From: Falciphora oryzae
Taxonomy: Eukaryota; Ascomycota; Sordariomycetes; Magnaporthales; Magnaporthaceae
Assembly: GCA_000733355.1 (NCBI GenBank)
Contig: JNVV01000075.1
Coordinates: 1-64,000 of the forward strand
Length of the DNA stretch: 64,000 nucleotides
Direction: 5' to 3'
The stretch's first letter is position 1; the number at the start of each line of letters is the position of its first letter. A program made the translations under genes and the position numbers. The notes beneath the pieces were generated by a model. That model was not told the DNA's origin. It saw only the letters and a list, made by a program, of their open reading frames with translations, and did no database searches. Below are positions 22,192 to 32,932 of this stretch, piece by piece.

Positions 22192-24039
22192 ATCGAAAAT
22201 CACCATCGTTACGGATTACTAAGCCCTCGTTCATTTTATAACTAAACAGAAGCTCGGTGTCCGCCAAGTAAGGTGGAGCACGTATTTCGCTAATTTCGAC
22301 TACTGGTTCCAGTACCGCCGAGGTTAGGAAAACGTTGTTGCCGATGCCCTGTCCCGGAAAACGGTTGAGTCGCTTACGGTTAAAGCTCAAAAGGCAAAGG
22401 AGCGTTTCTTTACGCTCGTTCCCCCTAAGAAAGTTTTAGGTCCAGCTTTAAAAATGCCCAAAACTGTTCCGGCCCAAATCCAAGCAATTACTTTGACGGC
22501 TTAAGACATTTACGGGGCCGACCTCGCTGAATTCGTGCGATTTGAAAACATTTAGCAAGGTTTGGGTTACTAAAAAGGCCGATTTGTGGTACCGCCTTTG
22601 ACGATAGACGGAAAAATTGCCTTTCGCACCGCGTTTATCCGCGAAGCTTACGCCCCCCCGATTTTCGCTTACGGCGGTTAGAATAAAACCATCCGCCTTT
22701 TTAAAAGGGATTATTTTTGGGAAGGCATAAATAAAAACGTCCGCCGATATGTTAACAATTGTTACGAATGCTACCGTAACAAGTCCAAATATAATAAAAT
22801 ACCTGGCTTGTTGCATTTATTGCCCGTCCCTAAGGTCGTTTGGGAACAAGTCGCTATCGATGGCAAAAATATGCCGAAGGACGATTACGGTTACGATTAC
22901 GTTTGGGTTTTCGTTTGCAAATTTAGTAGAATTAAATGCACGCTTCCAGGTTACAAAACCGATACCGCCGAGGTCTTTGCGATGCGGTACTACTGGTAGC
23001 TATACCGTATTTTGGGTTGCCCTTCCGTTTGGCTGTTAGATAACGCAGGTCCTTTTATTTTTAAGTTTTTCGCCACGCTTAATAAATATATAGGCACGAA
23101 GTACCGTTACGGCAGCGCCTTTTATCCGTAAATTTAAGGCGCAGTTGAAATTACCAATGCTGAATTGGATTAATAGTTACGGTTTTACGTGGATAAGTAT
23201 TAAAAGCAGTAGAGCGTGCATTTTCCCGCTTTTAACTTTGCTTATAACGCCGTATGGCACTCGTTTTTGGGTATGGCCCCTTTAAAGGTTTTGTTGGGCT
23301 GCGAACCCCGGAACCCGCTATCTCAAAAACTGCCTCTAACCGACGTTGAGAATGAACGATAGCAAAAAGCTTTGGAACTAGTAAAAGAGATTAAGGCCGT
23401 GCAGGATTTGGCCCATAATAACGCATTGGCCGCGCAAAAGGCCTAAAAGATCTAGGCCAATAAAAAGCGACGCCCGGTAGATTTTAAGGTTGGCGATTTG
23501 GTATTTGTTCGGAAAAAGGGTTTTATAATTGCAGCGCTTACAACCCGTTTAAACTTTTAATACGCCGGTTTATGGAAGGTGTTGGAAAAACGAGGCCATA
23601 GTTTCGTTTTTAAGGTGCCACCGGGATATAAAGGCTCGAATTTTTTCCACGTAAATCGACTTCGCAAGTTTCCGAACGACCCGCTGCCGTAACAGCATCA
23701 AAAGCCGGAGCCCCTAAAGGATATTAACGGCGAGCCAAAATGGGAAGTTGATAAGGTATTGGTATCCCGGGTTACCGGTAAAGCAAAGAAGTTGCAATAT
23801 TAGGTTAGTTGGAAAGGATGCGATTTTGACGACGAATGGTATTTGGTAGAGAATTTTAAAAACGCTGCTACCGCGTTGGAAACGTTCCATTTAACATACC
23901 CAAAGGCCGCAGGACCGCCGGTTAACCTGCAAAATTAGATTAAAGCAGCAGCAGAGGACGTGTATTCAGAGGATCGGGACAATGACAACGTGGCAGAATA
24001 TGCGGGAGTAACAAAAAAGAGGCCAATACGACATAGATA

Positions 24040-24225
24040 TGTTGCACAGCGTAATGACCAAAGATGATCTGACGTAATTGTTGATTGATGCTGTTCTGCC
24101 TGTCTGTGTCGCCCCCAACAAATGGTTTGCAAAATTTGCACTAAACGCGTCTACGGCCACACAGCTCGTGCACTATTACTAATTAGAATTACACGTGACC
24201 AAATAAACTTGCACGTGGTGCAACA
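24040..24225 (-). repeat. 3' LTR of Copia-1 (186 bp)
   Basis: Ends are TGTTGCAC and GTGCAACA. The outer flank is AGATA (24035-24039). The inner flank is the purine-rich primer tract of the minus-strand element. Confidence 0.9.
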
Positions 24226-26629
24226 CACCCCCTTAGGTAACGCCTAAAGGGCGTTGCCTGGCCTTAATGGGCGCCTCCCAGGGCTGCGATATCCTTTGGG
24301 CCGGCCTCTCCGCCGGGAAATGTCTCTTCCCTCTCCTTTAGGTCGATTTCCGTCCATTTCGCCTGTTAAATTAGCTGGGAAACGTCGACAAATCCCATTT
24401 GCCGTAGAAAGTCGTTCCATTTGTGCCTAGGCAGGGCTTTGGTTAGGCTATCGGCCAATTGGCAGTCCGTTAGCACGTATTCCACGGAGATTTTGTTTAT
24501 CCGCACCGCCTCCCTTACCTAGCAGTTATGTATATCTACGTGCTTAAGCCGAAAGTTTATGCGGGCTTTTCCAGGCGTAACGACTCGGATAGTTGACGTG
24601 TTGTTACATAGGATCCGAATGGTCCAGGTGTCCAAATCGACCAGGTTGAGGTCGACGGGTAAGGTTGGGTATAACTCTTGTAGTAGGCGAGTGACGAAGA
24701 TGCCTTTTTTAGCACTTTGAGAGAGTGCTAGGAGCTCCGTTTCGCAGGTAGAGGCAGCTACTGTAAGCTGCTTGTTTGCTTTTTAGCTAATAATCCTTTC
24801 ACACAGCTTGACCACGTATCCTTAGGAACTAACCCGGTTTAGGGTATTGTCCGCGTACGAGGCGTTTATATACACCACCAGGCCATCCTAACCACCAAAC
24901 GATAGCCCGAAATCCCGCGTGCTTTTTAAATAGTGCAGGATTCGGTTAGCGGCTTTGTGGTGGGCTGTAAAGGGATTGGTGTTGAATCGGTTTAGTTTTG
25001 AAACGGCGAAGGCCACGTCCGGGCGGGCCGTAATTGCTGCATATAGCAGCGAGCCGATTTTGCGCTGATAGCTCCGGATCATGGTGACGGATGCCCGCTT
25101 CTCCGCCGGAAGTAGCTTTATAGCTGTTATAAGCGTATTTGGAGGTCGAGAGGGTATCGGCTCGTTTGCTAAAGCGGCTATTTTGTCGATATAACCGGCT
25201 TAGGATAAGTAAATGCGCTTATTTGGCTTGTCCCTAAGGATTTGCATCCCTAAAAACCATTGCAATGGATGCCCTCCGGTTATAGCGTAATTTTCCTTAA
25301 GGCCGGCGATAACGGACTTGGCCTTTATGCGGGCAGCTCGCGGGTAAACGACCAGGAGGTCGTCCACATAGATAAAAATTATAACGTTCCCCTTTTAGAA
25401 AACGCATGGTTCGTTTTGGAGGAGCTGGAAGCCCAATTTTTGGAGCCTGCCTTTTAGGTTTTCCTGCCAGAGTAGCGGGGACTTACGCAAGCCGTATAGC
25501 GCTTTCCTAAGCCTGCAAACCTTGCCGGGGACTCGGAATCCGCTTGGCATTTTTATAAACGTTTTTTTGCGTAAAGGGGCGTGGACGAAGGCGTTGGTAA
25601 CATCGTACTGGTCCACCTCCCAGTCGAAGGTCGCTGCGAATGCCAGCAAAATTTTAAAGGAACGCGCAGCGAGGGTGGACGCGTAAATGGACTCTCCCAA
25701 TGCCACTTTTTGCTGATCACCCCGAACAACAAATCGTGCTTTGGCCTTTTAGAAACTGCCGTGTTTATCGAATTTATACACGAATACCCACATGCAATCG
25801 AGCACCTGTTTTCCATAAGCCTCCATTTTGTTTATTACGTCCCATAAGTGCATTTGCTAATAGCTTTGGATATGGGCTCGTTATGCTGCTCGATGGAGTG
25901 CTTTAAATGGGTGGTTATTTAGATCCCATTAACTTTTCGGCGGATTTGGCGTGTTCCGTCGGTGCAAGCGGTTTTCGGATGCGAGCTTATAAATCTCCTT
26001 AGTTGATAATGTTTGTTGTAGTTCGCTAAGGTGTCGTAAACGCCTAAAGCGTGCTTTTTTTGCCATCGAGGCTTTGGTTTGTGGACGCCCGTTTACGTTG
26101 CCCGCACCCCCTAAAACGCGGCCCGCTTTAAAGGCTGCCATCCACTTTTGGGGTGCCGCTTGGGCCAAGCTTCTCTAGGTTTTTTTCACCCCCTCGGGCA
26201 TCGTTAAAGCGGCAAATGCACTAAGAGATTGGACCGGACTATGCTCGGGGCTCGGATAGGCTTGCATTATTGGATCGGCCAAAAGATGATTAGTTTTTGG
26301 CATTGCGTTACAATCCGCGCCCCCCTGGAAATGCTTAACAGGGGCCCACGTTTGGGTATCCTCCTTTCCGGCTGTTCTTCTGCCCGAATCCGCCCACCAT
26401 TTTCTAACGGTATCGTCCTTTATAAGCTGGTCATTTGTTTCGGGGTTCGGATCCGGCACGGAATCGAATTTCGAAAAGGCATTTAACGTGGTTCACAAGC
26501 GAGCCGCGCACACAAGCGAGTCGCGCACTTCAAAATCCCATACTAAACGCAATTTTCGACATCCTTGCTAACTCGACCAATTTTGATCCAAATTCGATGC
26601 AATTTTATATATAACGTTTTAACTATATA

Positions 26630-26769
26630 CCTGATTTTATGTAATTATCTTTAATTTTATAACCCTAACCCGGGTAAGATATTGAAAATACAGGAGTTAA
26701 ATTAGCGAATTTCTTAATATCTCACCCGGGTTAGGGTTATAAAATTGAAGATAATTATATAAAATCAGG
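26630..26769. mobile_element. Palindromic MITE, 140 bp, CCTGATTTTA ends
   Basis: The inverted arms are CCTGATTTTATG... and ...ATAAAATCAGG, with a long inner match around AACCCTAACCCGGGT. It is flanked by TA on both sides. It is nested in the centre of the outer MITE and abuts the inner ACGTGG element, sharing the TA at 26770-26771. Confidence 0.8.
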
Positions 26770-26771
26770 TA

Positions 26772-27201
26772 ACGTGGTTCACAAGCGAGTGCCACACACA
26801 AGCGAGTGCCACACTTGAAAATCCCATATTAAACGCGATTTTCGATACCCTTGCTAACTCGGGCAATATAAGCCCAAATTTAACCAAATTTAAACAGGCT
26901 ATATTTAATTAAATAAAAAATTTAATTTAATTTTCTTAGATTTTTCTTATTACTCTTTTAGGTTAATTTGCATATTTTAAACAGTGTATTATACAGTGCT
27001 GCGAACTAACCCTAAAAGGGTAATAATAAAAATCCAAGAAAATTAAATTAAATTTTTTATTTAATTAAATATAGCCTGTTTAAATTTGGTTAAATTTGGG
27101 CTTATATTGCCCGAGTTAGCAAGGGTATCGAAAATCGCGTTTAATATGGGATTTTCAAGTGTGGCACTCGCTTGTGTGTGGCACTCGCTTGTGAACCACG
27201 T
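26772..27201. mobile_element. Inner palindromic MITE, ACGTGGTTCA ends
   Basis: It has the same terminal sequence as the outer MITE (ACGTGGTTCACAAGCGAG) but a different doubled motif (CAAGCGAGTGCCACA) and different arms of about 200 bp. TA flanks it at 26770-26771 and 27202-27203. It is a related but distinct subfamily that inserted into the centre of its relative. Confidence 0.85.
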
Positions 27202-27487
27202 TATATAATTGAAACGTTATGTACAAAATTGCATCGAATTTGGATCAAAATTGGTCGAGTTAGCAAGGATGTCGAAAATTGCGTTTAGTATGGGATTTTA
27301 AAGTGCGCGACTCGCTTGTGTGCGCGGCTCGCTTGTGAACCACGTTATTAGTAATTTTTAAAAACGTATAGCAATTTTTTCCGATGTTAGCGAGATTTTT
27401 TTAAACGTACCTATTGCATAGTTTTCGGGTTTTCCGGAGTAAACTTTTATTTCGTCGAAAAGTACGTCTTTTACGCGTATAACTTTG

Positions 27488-28014
27488 TGTAACACCCCAC
27501 ACAGAACCATGGCCAGCAGCCGCAGGGGACGCCACCGGTGACCACAAAGGAAGCCTCCGGGTGGTAGCCGGAGGGGCGCAAGCCCTGACGGATGTGCGGA
27601 TTAGGAGAGTTTAACTTTGCGACACGCGCGCCGATCAGCCCCCGCAGATCAGCCCGGCCCGGAACCCTAAAAGGAACGAAACACATCCGGCTCCGACGGA
27701 CGCCGCGGAGGAGGCAGTGTGCCGATAACAACCGAAAGGCAGGCCCTAACGGACGCCACGGAGGAGGAGACGCGCCGACGACAGCCGAAGGACGCCCGGA
27801 GGGTTAAAGCATAAGGAGGGCCCGAGAGACCCCCTGTGAAGGAGGTTAGGAGGGCAAGCAATCGTTTTTTGTTTCTACCAATACCATAAACTTGTTAAGC
27901 TTTAACGAATACGACTGTTAAGCTGTTGAACCTCTAAGATCTTTTTGCGAGAACCCCCCTTTTCCAGGCCTGACACTGCTGTAGCTGGCTATAGTAGGGC
28001 TAAGGCCTGTTACA
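27488..28014 (+). repeat. Solo LTR related to the chromovirus LTR, TSD CTTTG
   Basis: The repeat is 527 bp, from TGTAACACCCC to GGCCTGTTACA, flanked by CTTTG at 27483-27487 and 28015-28019. It shares ends and an inner block (GAGGGCAAGCAATCGTTTTT) with the L3 LTR but is otherwise diverged, so it is a sister family. It interrupts the copia integrase C-terminal region; without it the frame reads KVIRVKDVLFDE. Confidence 0.9.
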
Positions 28015-30850
28015 CTTTGCTTGTTGCAAATGTCCAAACCCTGTAGATATTAACAGAGTCGTATCTAACGAGGAAGCCTATCATCGCTTTGGATTTGACC
28101 TTGTCCTTTTTTCGGGCTATGGCACGGGCTGCCGGGGTAAGGACAAAAACCTAGCAGCCGTAGGCACGCAAATGCGTTTAACGCGGTTATTTTGCAAGCG
28201 TTGCATGCCCATTTCGGTTTGCCAAATAGCCAAAAAAACGTTCGTATAGGGACTGCCAATGGTATCTCTGCTTGGGCAGTTTGTTATTGAAATAAGTAGC
28301 CGCGGAAGCAGCTTCGGTCCAAAGGTTTCGGGGAAGGTTAGCATAAAGTAATATAGCCCTTGTTTTTTTTGCAAGGACGCCTCCCATCCGTTCGGTACCA
28401 CCGTTTTGGGCTTGTGTATATGGGGCGGAGGGTATCGCGTTAACGCTTTCCGTTTAAAGCTTTTGCTCCCAAAGTTAGGTGGTAAACTCGTTATCGGAGC
28501 GGACGTGCTTGATCTTTATTCTATAAAAATTATTCAACCGGCTTTATAGGTCGCTGTAGCACCGCAAAAGCTCTGCCGTTAATTTTTCCTTGTAGAAATA
28601 GCTCCAAGCATACCCGCTCTAGTCGTTATAAAAGTGCAACCAGTACTGGTAGCCTTTTGGATCCTTTAGCCAATAGCTATAGTCCACAGATAGGGATTCC
28701 CCTGGTTCCGTCACTTCGATTCGGGGCACTCGACTAACAACCTCTTTTATCTTGGCACAAGCGCAAGCTTTGCATTTGGCGGTAAGCGGACCTTATAGCC
28801 GCAATCCAGCTGTACGTTTGGTGGCTTGGGCAAGGACCTCGGGTCCCGGATGCCCGAACCGGAGGTGCTAAAGTGTCCCGTCCCCCGGGGGAAATTGACG
28901 GTAATGCCGGGAGTTCCAGCGTTTGGCCGTAGGTTGGGGAGTTTTCGGGATTGTTGCAAAAGCCCCCTAATTTCCCTTTCGTGCCGGCGTTATTGGGTTA
29001 TATTCCAGCAGGAATTGACTATGCTTGTTGGGAATAACAGCCAGGAGCTGATCGTCGCTGTTTTTAAATGCAGGTGGGTTTCGTTTAGTATCCCACCATT
29101 AGCCTTTCCGCATAAGGCATATTAAGGAAACCACGTTGCAAGCGAACTTTTCGATTAAAGCCACGTTTTTTAGCCGTATATAAGCTGATCCGAACCCCGT
29201 TAATACCGTTAAAGTTACGTTTCCGTAGCTAGTAATTTGGATCTTCTTTAAGCCGGTTTGTACGTAGTTTTCGGCCGTAGCGTATTTAAAGTTCCGGAAC
29301 CGGTTTAGGTCGTTGAAAATGTGCAATGTGGCCCCCGGAGTTAAATATCGTGGATCGGTGGAGTGGGTAGTCGCTTACGTTAAAAACAGCGCAATAGGTT
29401 GAAGCGTTTATTGTAATCGTTAGAGCGCTAAAAACGATTCCCATTCGTTGTACTAGTTAATCTTCGCCTTTAATTTCCTTTATACGGTTTACCCAAAGTA
29501 CAAATCTTTTTCCCTTTTTTTATTTTCCAGCTTTATATTTTGCCTGGATCTTTTTAATAAAAGCATTAAACTTTTTATTTTCCTATCGCCGGATAGAAAT
29601 TAGGTTTTGCATTGCTACCGCTAGTTTTTACCACTTTTAAGCGAGGTTTTTTAAAATATAAAAACAATTTTTTGGTTGGTGGCTTGGTTGCCCGCATACG
29701 CGGCAGACTTTTTTCGGCGGTAAAACGGATCCTCCTTTTCGTATTACTTTTCGAAAGTTCGATTTGGTCCGGGGCTTTCGTCCATTTGGGTTAAACGCTT
29801 ATAAGGTTCGTTTGCGGGTATTTTTGCGGGAAACTATTTCGCCGTTATCGTTTAATGGTAGCTTTTGCCTTTAATTTTCGTCGCGGGATTGGGATTTGGA
29901 AACTGCCCCTAAATCGGCTGCCTGGAAGCCGGCAGCCCTAACGCTATTGCCTTTAGGAACAATCAAACCGGCTTTCGCCTACATAGCCCCCCGAATCTCC
30001 CTAGCGATATTTTAGTACTTCAAAGTCCCTACTGTTGCTTTCGGGAGATTTTCTTTGCGTGTGCTATAAGCCCAAAGCTTATATATAGCACCTATAGCGT
30101 TAATAGTTGCTGGGAACTATATCGCGGGAGTTATAGCTTTTAAAAAATCGACCTCGATTCTCTTTTTTATGGCCAATTCGAACTTTTTCAGCCACTTTTC
30201 GGTATCCTTATAGCTTTTTAATCCTCCCAAAGCTGCGTTGTATGCATTTTTCGCTGCTTTTTAGTTTTCCGTAAAGAACGAGTTTCCGTATTTTTTAAGT
30301 CGTTGGTAGCTTTTTTATATCAACGGCCCTAAGGAGTCCGTTTCCTTTTTAAAGTACCGGTTTTAAAGGGACTGGGCTACCGTTTTTCCATCCACTAATA
30401 GAAGGTTTCGACGTTTTTTTCGTAGTGCTGATAGGTCGACAATTGGTACGAATAAACGCGGTCGTTTACCTAATATCCGAATCTCTGGATTTTAAAAACG
30501 CTCCCGCGGCTTGGGTCGAGGATCGAGGAGGTCGCGGTTGCGCTGGACGACGAAAAAGTGCCGATTTGGGGTCTTTTGCGCGTACTTCTCCGCGTAGCCG
30601 GGCCGGGGACGAGTTTTTCGTCTGTTTTTGGGATTTTCGGCAGAAAAGGTAATTGAGGCCATTCTTTTTCGCCCAATACGAAGGCCTTAACCTTTAGGGA
30701 GATCGCTTTTTTTAGGAAGGCTCGATTCCATCCTGTCTACCCGGTGTGGTCTTCGAGGAATGGGGTCGTATTTTGGATAGACATTGTCGTTATCGTTTTA
30801 CGCTGCTAATTTGCGCGGTAAACTGGACGTTGCTAATAAGACTTTTAATC

Positions 30851-31036
30851 TGTTGCATAGCGTAATAACCAAAGATGATTTGACGTAATTGTTGATTGAT
30901 GCTGTTTTGCTTGTTTGTGTCGCCCCCGATAAGTGGTTTGTAAAATTTGCACTGAACGCGTCTACGGCCACACAGCTCGTGCACCATTACTAATTAGAAT
31001 TACACGTGACCAAACAAACTTGCACGTGGTGCAACA
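30851..31036 (-). repeat. 5' LTR of Copia-1 (186 bp)
   Basis: The partner of 24040-24225. The outer flank is AGATA (31037-31041). The match is close, with CpA/TpG-type differences. Confidence 0.9.
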
Positions 31037-31088
31037 AGATAAAGCTTTGAGCACCGCGTACGCGATATTCGGGCTTGAGAAGGGGTAG

Positions 31089-31304
31089 TGTGACGACCCA
31101 GGGCAGTTCACCGCACGCCGCAGGCATCCACGTGAGCACGCGTCGCGGAATGGCTCGTGCGATGAGACGCCGCACCGTTTTTTCTACCGCATCGCGCCTT
31201 CGGCGCGCCGCGCTTTCCTTCCCTGTTTCCTCCCCATAGAAGAGTCTTCAGTCCATAGCATCAATTGCACCTGGCTGCGAAGCCTACGCTCCATGATCGT
31301 GACA
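31089..31304 (+). repeat. 3' LTR of Gypsy-2 (216 bp)
   Basis: It starts TGTGACGACCC after a purine tract (GAGAAGGGGTAG, about 31076-31087) and ends ATCGTGACA. It is followed by AGACT, the duplication shared with the inverted 5' LTR at 6490-6705. The short stretch 31042-31088 is the tail of Gypsy-2 beyond Copia-1. Confidence 0.9.
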
Positions 31305-32231
31305 AGACTCGGGGGATGAACGATCATCAGACCCGGAATCCGAGTGCTGATCAAGCCCAGTATCTGAGGAATGGCTAGACCAACGACGGCCACGACCAAC
31401 GTCTGTTCGATGGCGGGTTCTCTGCTCAAAATTGCTTGGGTTTGGAGCCCACTCAACCGTTCTTGCGAGGCCACCGCGAATACCACCGTCGTAGTAGGAG
31501 AGGCTCGATATGGCCGTGTCATAACCAATGCCGCATCGTACCGGGAGACCGAGTCGTCAAATATTCCAGCGAGGAGCCTGATGATCTGCTTCGAACGTAT
31601 CCGGATTCTCTCGGGGACGGTTGAAAGTTCTGCGTCCGTGATTGTTTTCCCCGCGCCGTCTTTGGACACACTTCCTGCTTCCAACGGCCATCTTGCCCAC
31701 CACAGCGATTTGTTGGCTTCCCCAGCCAAACTCACCACTGGATTTCCGAGAAGCACATCGACAGCGAAGCTGGGCTGCTTGGATCGGCCTCTTCCTTTTT
31801 CGAATGCCTCCCACACGACAAAGTTCAAGTCGGGCGTTGATTTTAGAGTTAGGGTGTTGGTTAGCCTTAAGGCCCGTGAAGCCCGAGGTCTCACTTCTAT
31901 CCTCCTCCTCCCGACTGGCGAAGAACTGCGTGACAGAGGAACCGGTGGTGGAGAGTAGACTACCCGTTCTTGCAGATAATCTGTTCCCGCAATCTCAACC
32001 CGGGTTGAGGGGAACTGAGGCCTCGTTCTGCTGGGACGCCTCCTGGTACTTGGGTCCTCTGCCGCTATCACTCTCCGAAGGGCCGCCCGCTGCAACCCTC
32101 TGTCTGTCATTTTTGCGGTCACTTTCATCCTCTCCTCCGATAGAATGGCTTCGTCACGTCTCTCATCACTTCGTTGGTCTCGGCCAGCGCTGTATGCACC
32201 AGCAAAGTCTAGCTGTGCCGGCGCAACAGCC
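31305..32231 (-). pseudogene. AAA+ ATPase paralogue beta, N-terminal half
   Basis: The minus-strand frame contains a basic, Ser/Pro-rich N-terminus, LTLKSTPDLNFVVWEAFEKG, then NKSLWWARWPLEAG and PERIRIRSKQIIRLLAGIF. This is the start of the DUF7025 module of fungal AAA+ proteins. After MTRPYR the frame shifts by one base; in the other frame SYYDGGIRGGLARTVEW follows. The gene was cut at 31305 by Gypsy-2, and the next part lies at 6706-7837. Upstream the frame is open without a stop into paralogue alpha once the MITE at 32235 is ignored, so the intergenic spacer seems to have been lost. Members of this family are predicted ATPases of unknown role. Confidence 0.65.
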
Positions 32232-32234
32232 TTA

Positions 32235-32932
32235 GGGCGTGTTCAATACTATGCGGTTTTTGGTTTTTTGACCCCCCCTGTGGTTTTTTGCCCTGATTTA
32301 GGCTTAATTCTCAAAATAGACAACTTCCGGGGTCCATTCATGTATATTTGGGCCTGTTTGTTAGTGGATTCCCATCCAGGGCCGACACGAAACGTCTAGC
32401 TGTCGCAAAGGAGCGGGCCACCACGGGGGATTTGCTACGAAAAGGGAAAAGGGTGGCAAATCCGGGTACTAGTTGTTAAAGACTTTTGCTATTTTTGGTC
32501 CAATGCACGGTGCGCACCGATTAAAAGCGACAAAAAAAATATTTATTGGATAGGGCAAAAAGAAACGAATTGAATGGTATATTTTGTATGTTAAACCGAT
32601 AAAAATTGCAGTCAAAATAAGCGAATTAACTTGGTGCACTTTATCGGCCTCGACCCCCGGGCCGGCCGGCTTTATCCCTTTTAGACCTTCCTAGACCCTC
32701 CTAGACCCTCCCAAACCCTCCCTGATCAAAAGCCACACGTGGCCTACAGGGCCTCCATCCAGGCGACTCGTTGGCCTGGTCAAAATGGTACTTCTGGCGG
32801 GGGAAAAGCTATGCTTATTTGGCGTTTCACAGGGATTTGTGCCGGGGGGTCTCGGATCCACCATCGGTTTTCAAGCGGTTGGCAAAAATAGTATGGAAAA
32901 AACCAAAAACCGCGATAGTATTGAACAGCCCC
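32235..32932. mobile_element. Harbinger-like MITE, copy 2 (698 bp)
   Basis: Nearly the same sequence and orientation as 6744-7453, with ends GGGCGTGTTCAATACTATGC and a slightly altered right end (CAGCCCC). The flanks are TTA (32232-32234) and TCA (32933-32935), a one-base decay of the expected duplication. Leaving it out gives an uninterrupted minus-strand frame across the site. Confidence 0.8.

Larger units (their letters stand above)
17375..24039 (+). mobile_element. Gypsy-2 pol (protease to chromodomain), RIP-damaged
   Basis: The plus strand continues the gag at 6.4-4.9 kb. A protease-like region is at about 17450-17640 (ISYKAAAFAKKHFGA). Reverse transcriptase is at about 18.25-19.1 kb, with YANDVLIYS at 18776 onward where YADD is expected. 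RNase H begins at about 19200 (VEADALRNAIGGVVW), is split by MULE-1 and resumes at 22200 (HFITKQKLGVRQVRW). The H2C2 and integrase core lie at about 22.5-23.2 kb (AIDGKNMPK, LLDNAGPF). The C-terminal fold and a chromodomain are at about 23.47-23.9 kb (VSWKGCDFDDEWY). Stops are numerous. The tail lies beyond Copia-1 at 31042-31088, followed by the 3' LTR. Confidence 0.85.
26486..27345. mobile_element. Outer palindromic MITE (TA target), host of two others
   Basis: The ends are ACGTGGTTCACAAGCGAG and its complement, flanked by TA (26484-26485 and 27346-27347), as for Tc1/mariner-type elements. Each arm is about 145 bp with a doubled CAAGCGAG(C/T)CGCGCA subterminal motif, and the two arms are almost perfect reverse complements. 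Two further palindromic elements sit at its centre. There is no coding capacity. It is inserted in the pol region of Copia-1. Confidence 0.85.
24040..31036 (-). mobile_element. Complete Ty1/copia element Copia-1, TSD AGATA
   Basis: The LTRs are 30851-31036 (5') and 24040-24225 (3'), 186 bp each with perfect TGTTGCAC/GTGCAACA ends at the 3' copy. AGATA flanks both sides (24035-24039 and 31037-31041). A G-rich tract lies next to the 3' LTR at about 24227-24233. On the minus strand come gag (30.7-29.5 kb), protease (IFNDLNRFRNFK, about 29.3 kb), GAG-pre-integrase (28.9 kb), integrase (28.4-28.1 kb), reverse transcriptase (25706-25395, VDQYDVTNAFVHAPL and LYGLRKSPLLW) and RNase H (25082-24888, GSLLYAAITARPDVAF). 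The coding sequence is broken by stops, by a solo LTR and by a stack of MITEs. It is inserted in the tail of Gypsy-2. Confidence 0.9.

Noticed and set aside
26486..27345. Possible CRISPR or hairpin RNA locus
   Set aside because: Inverted, not direct, repeats with TA duplications; typical of MITEs, and the host is a fungus.
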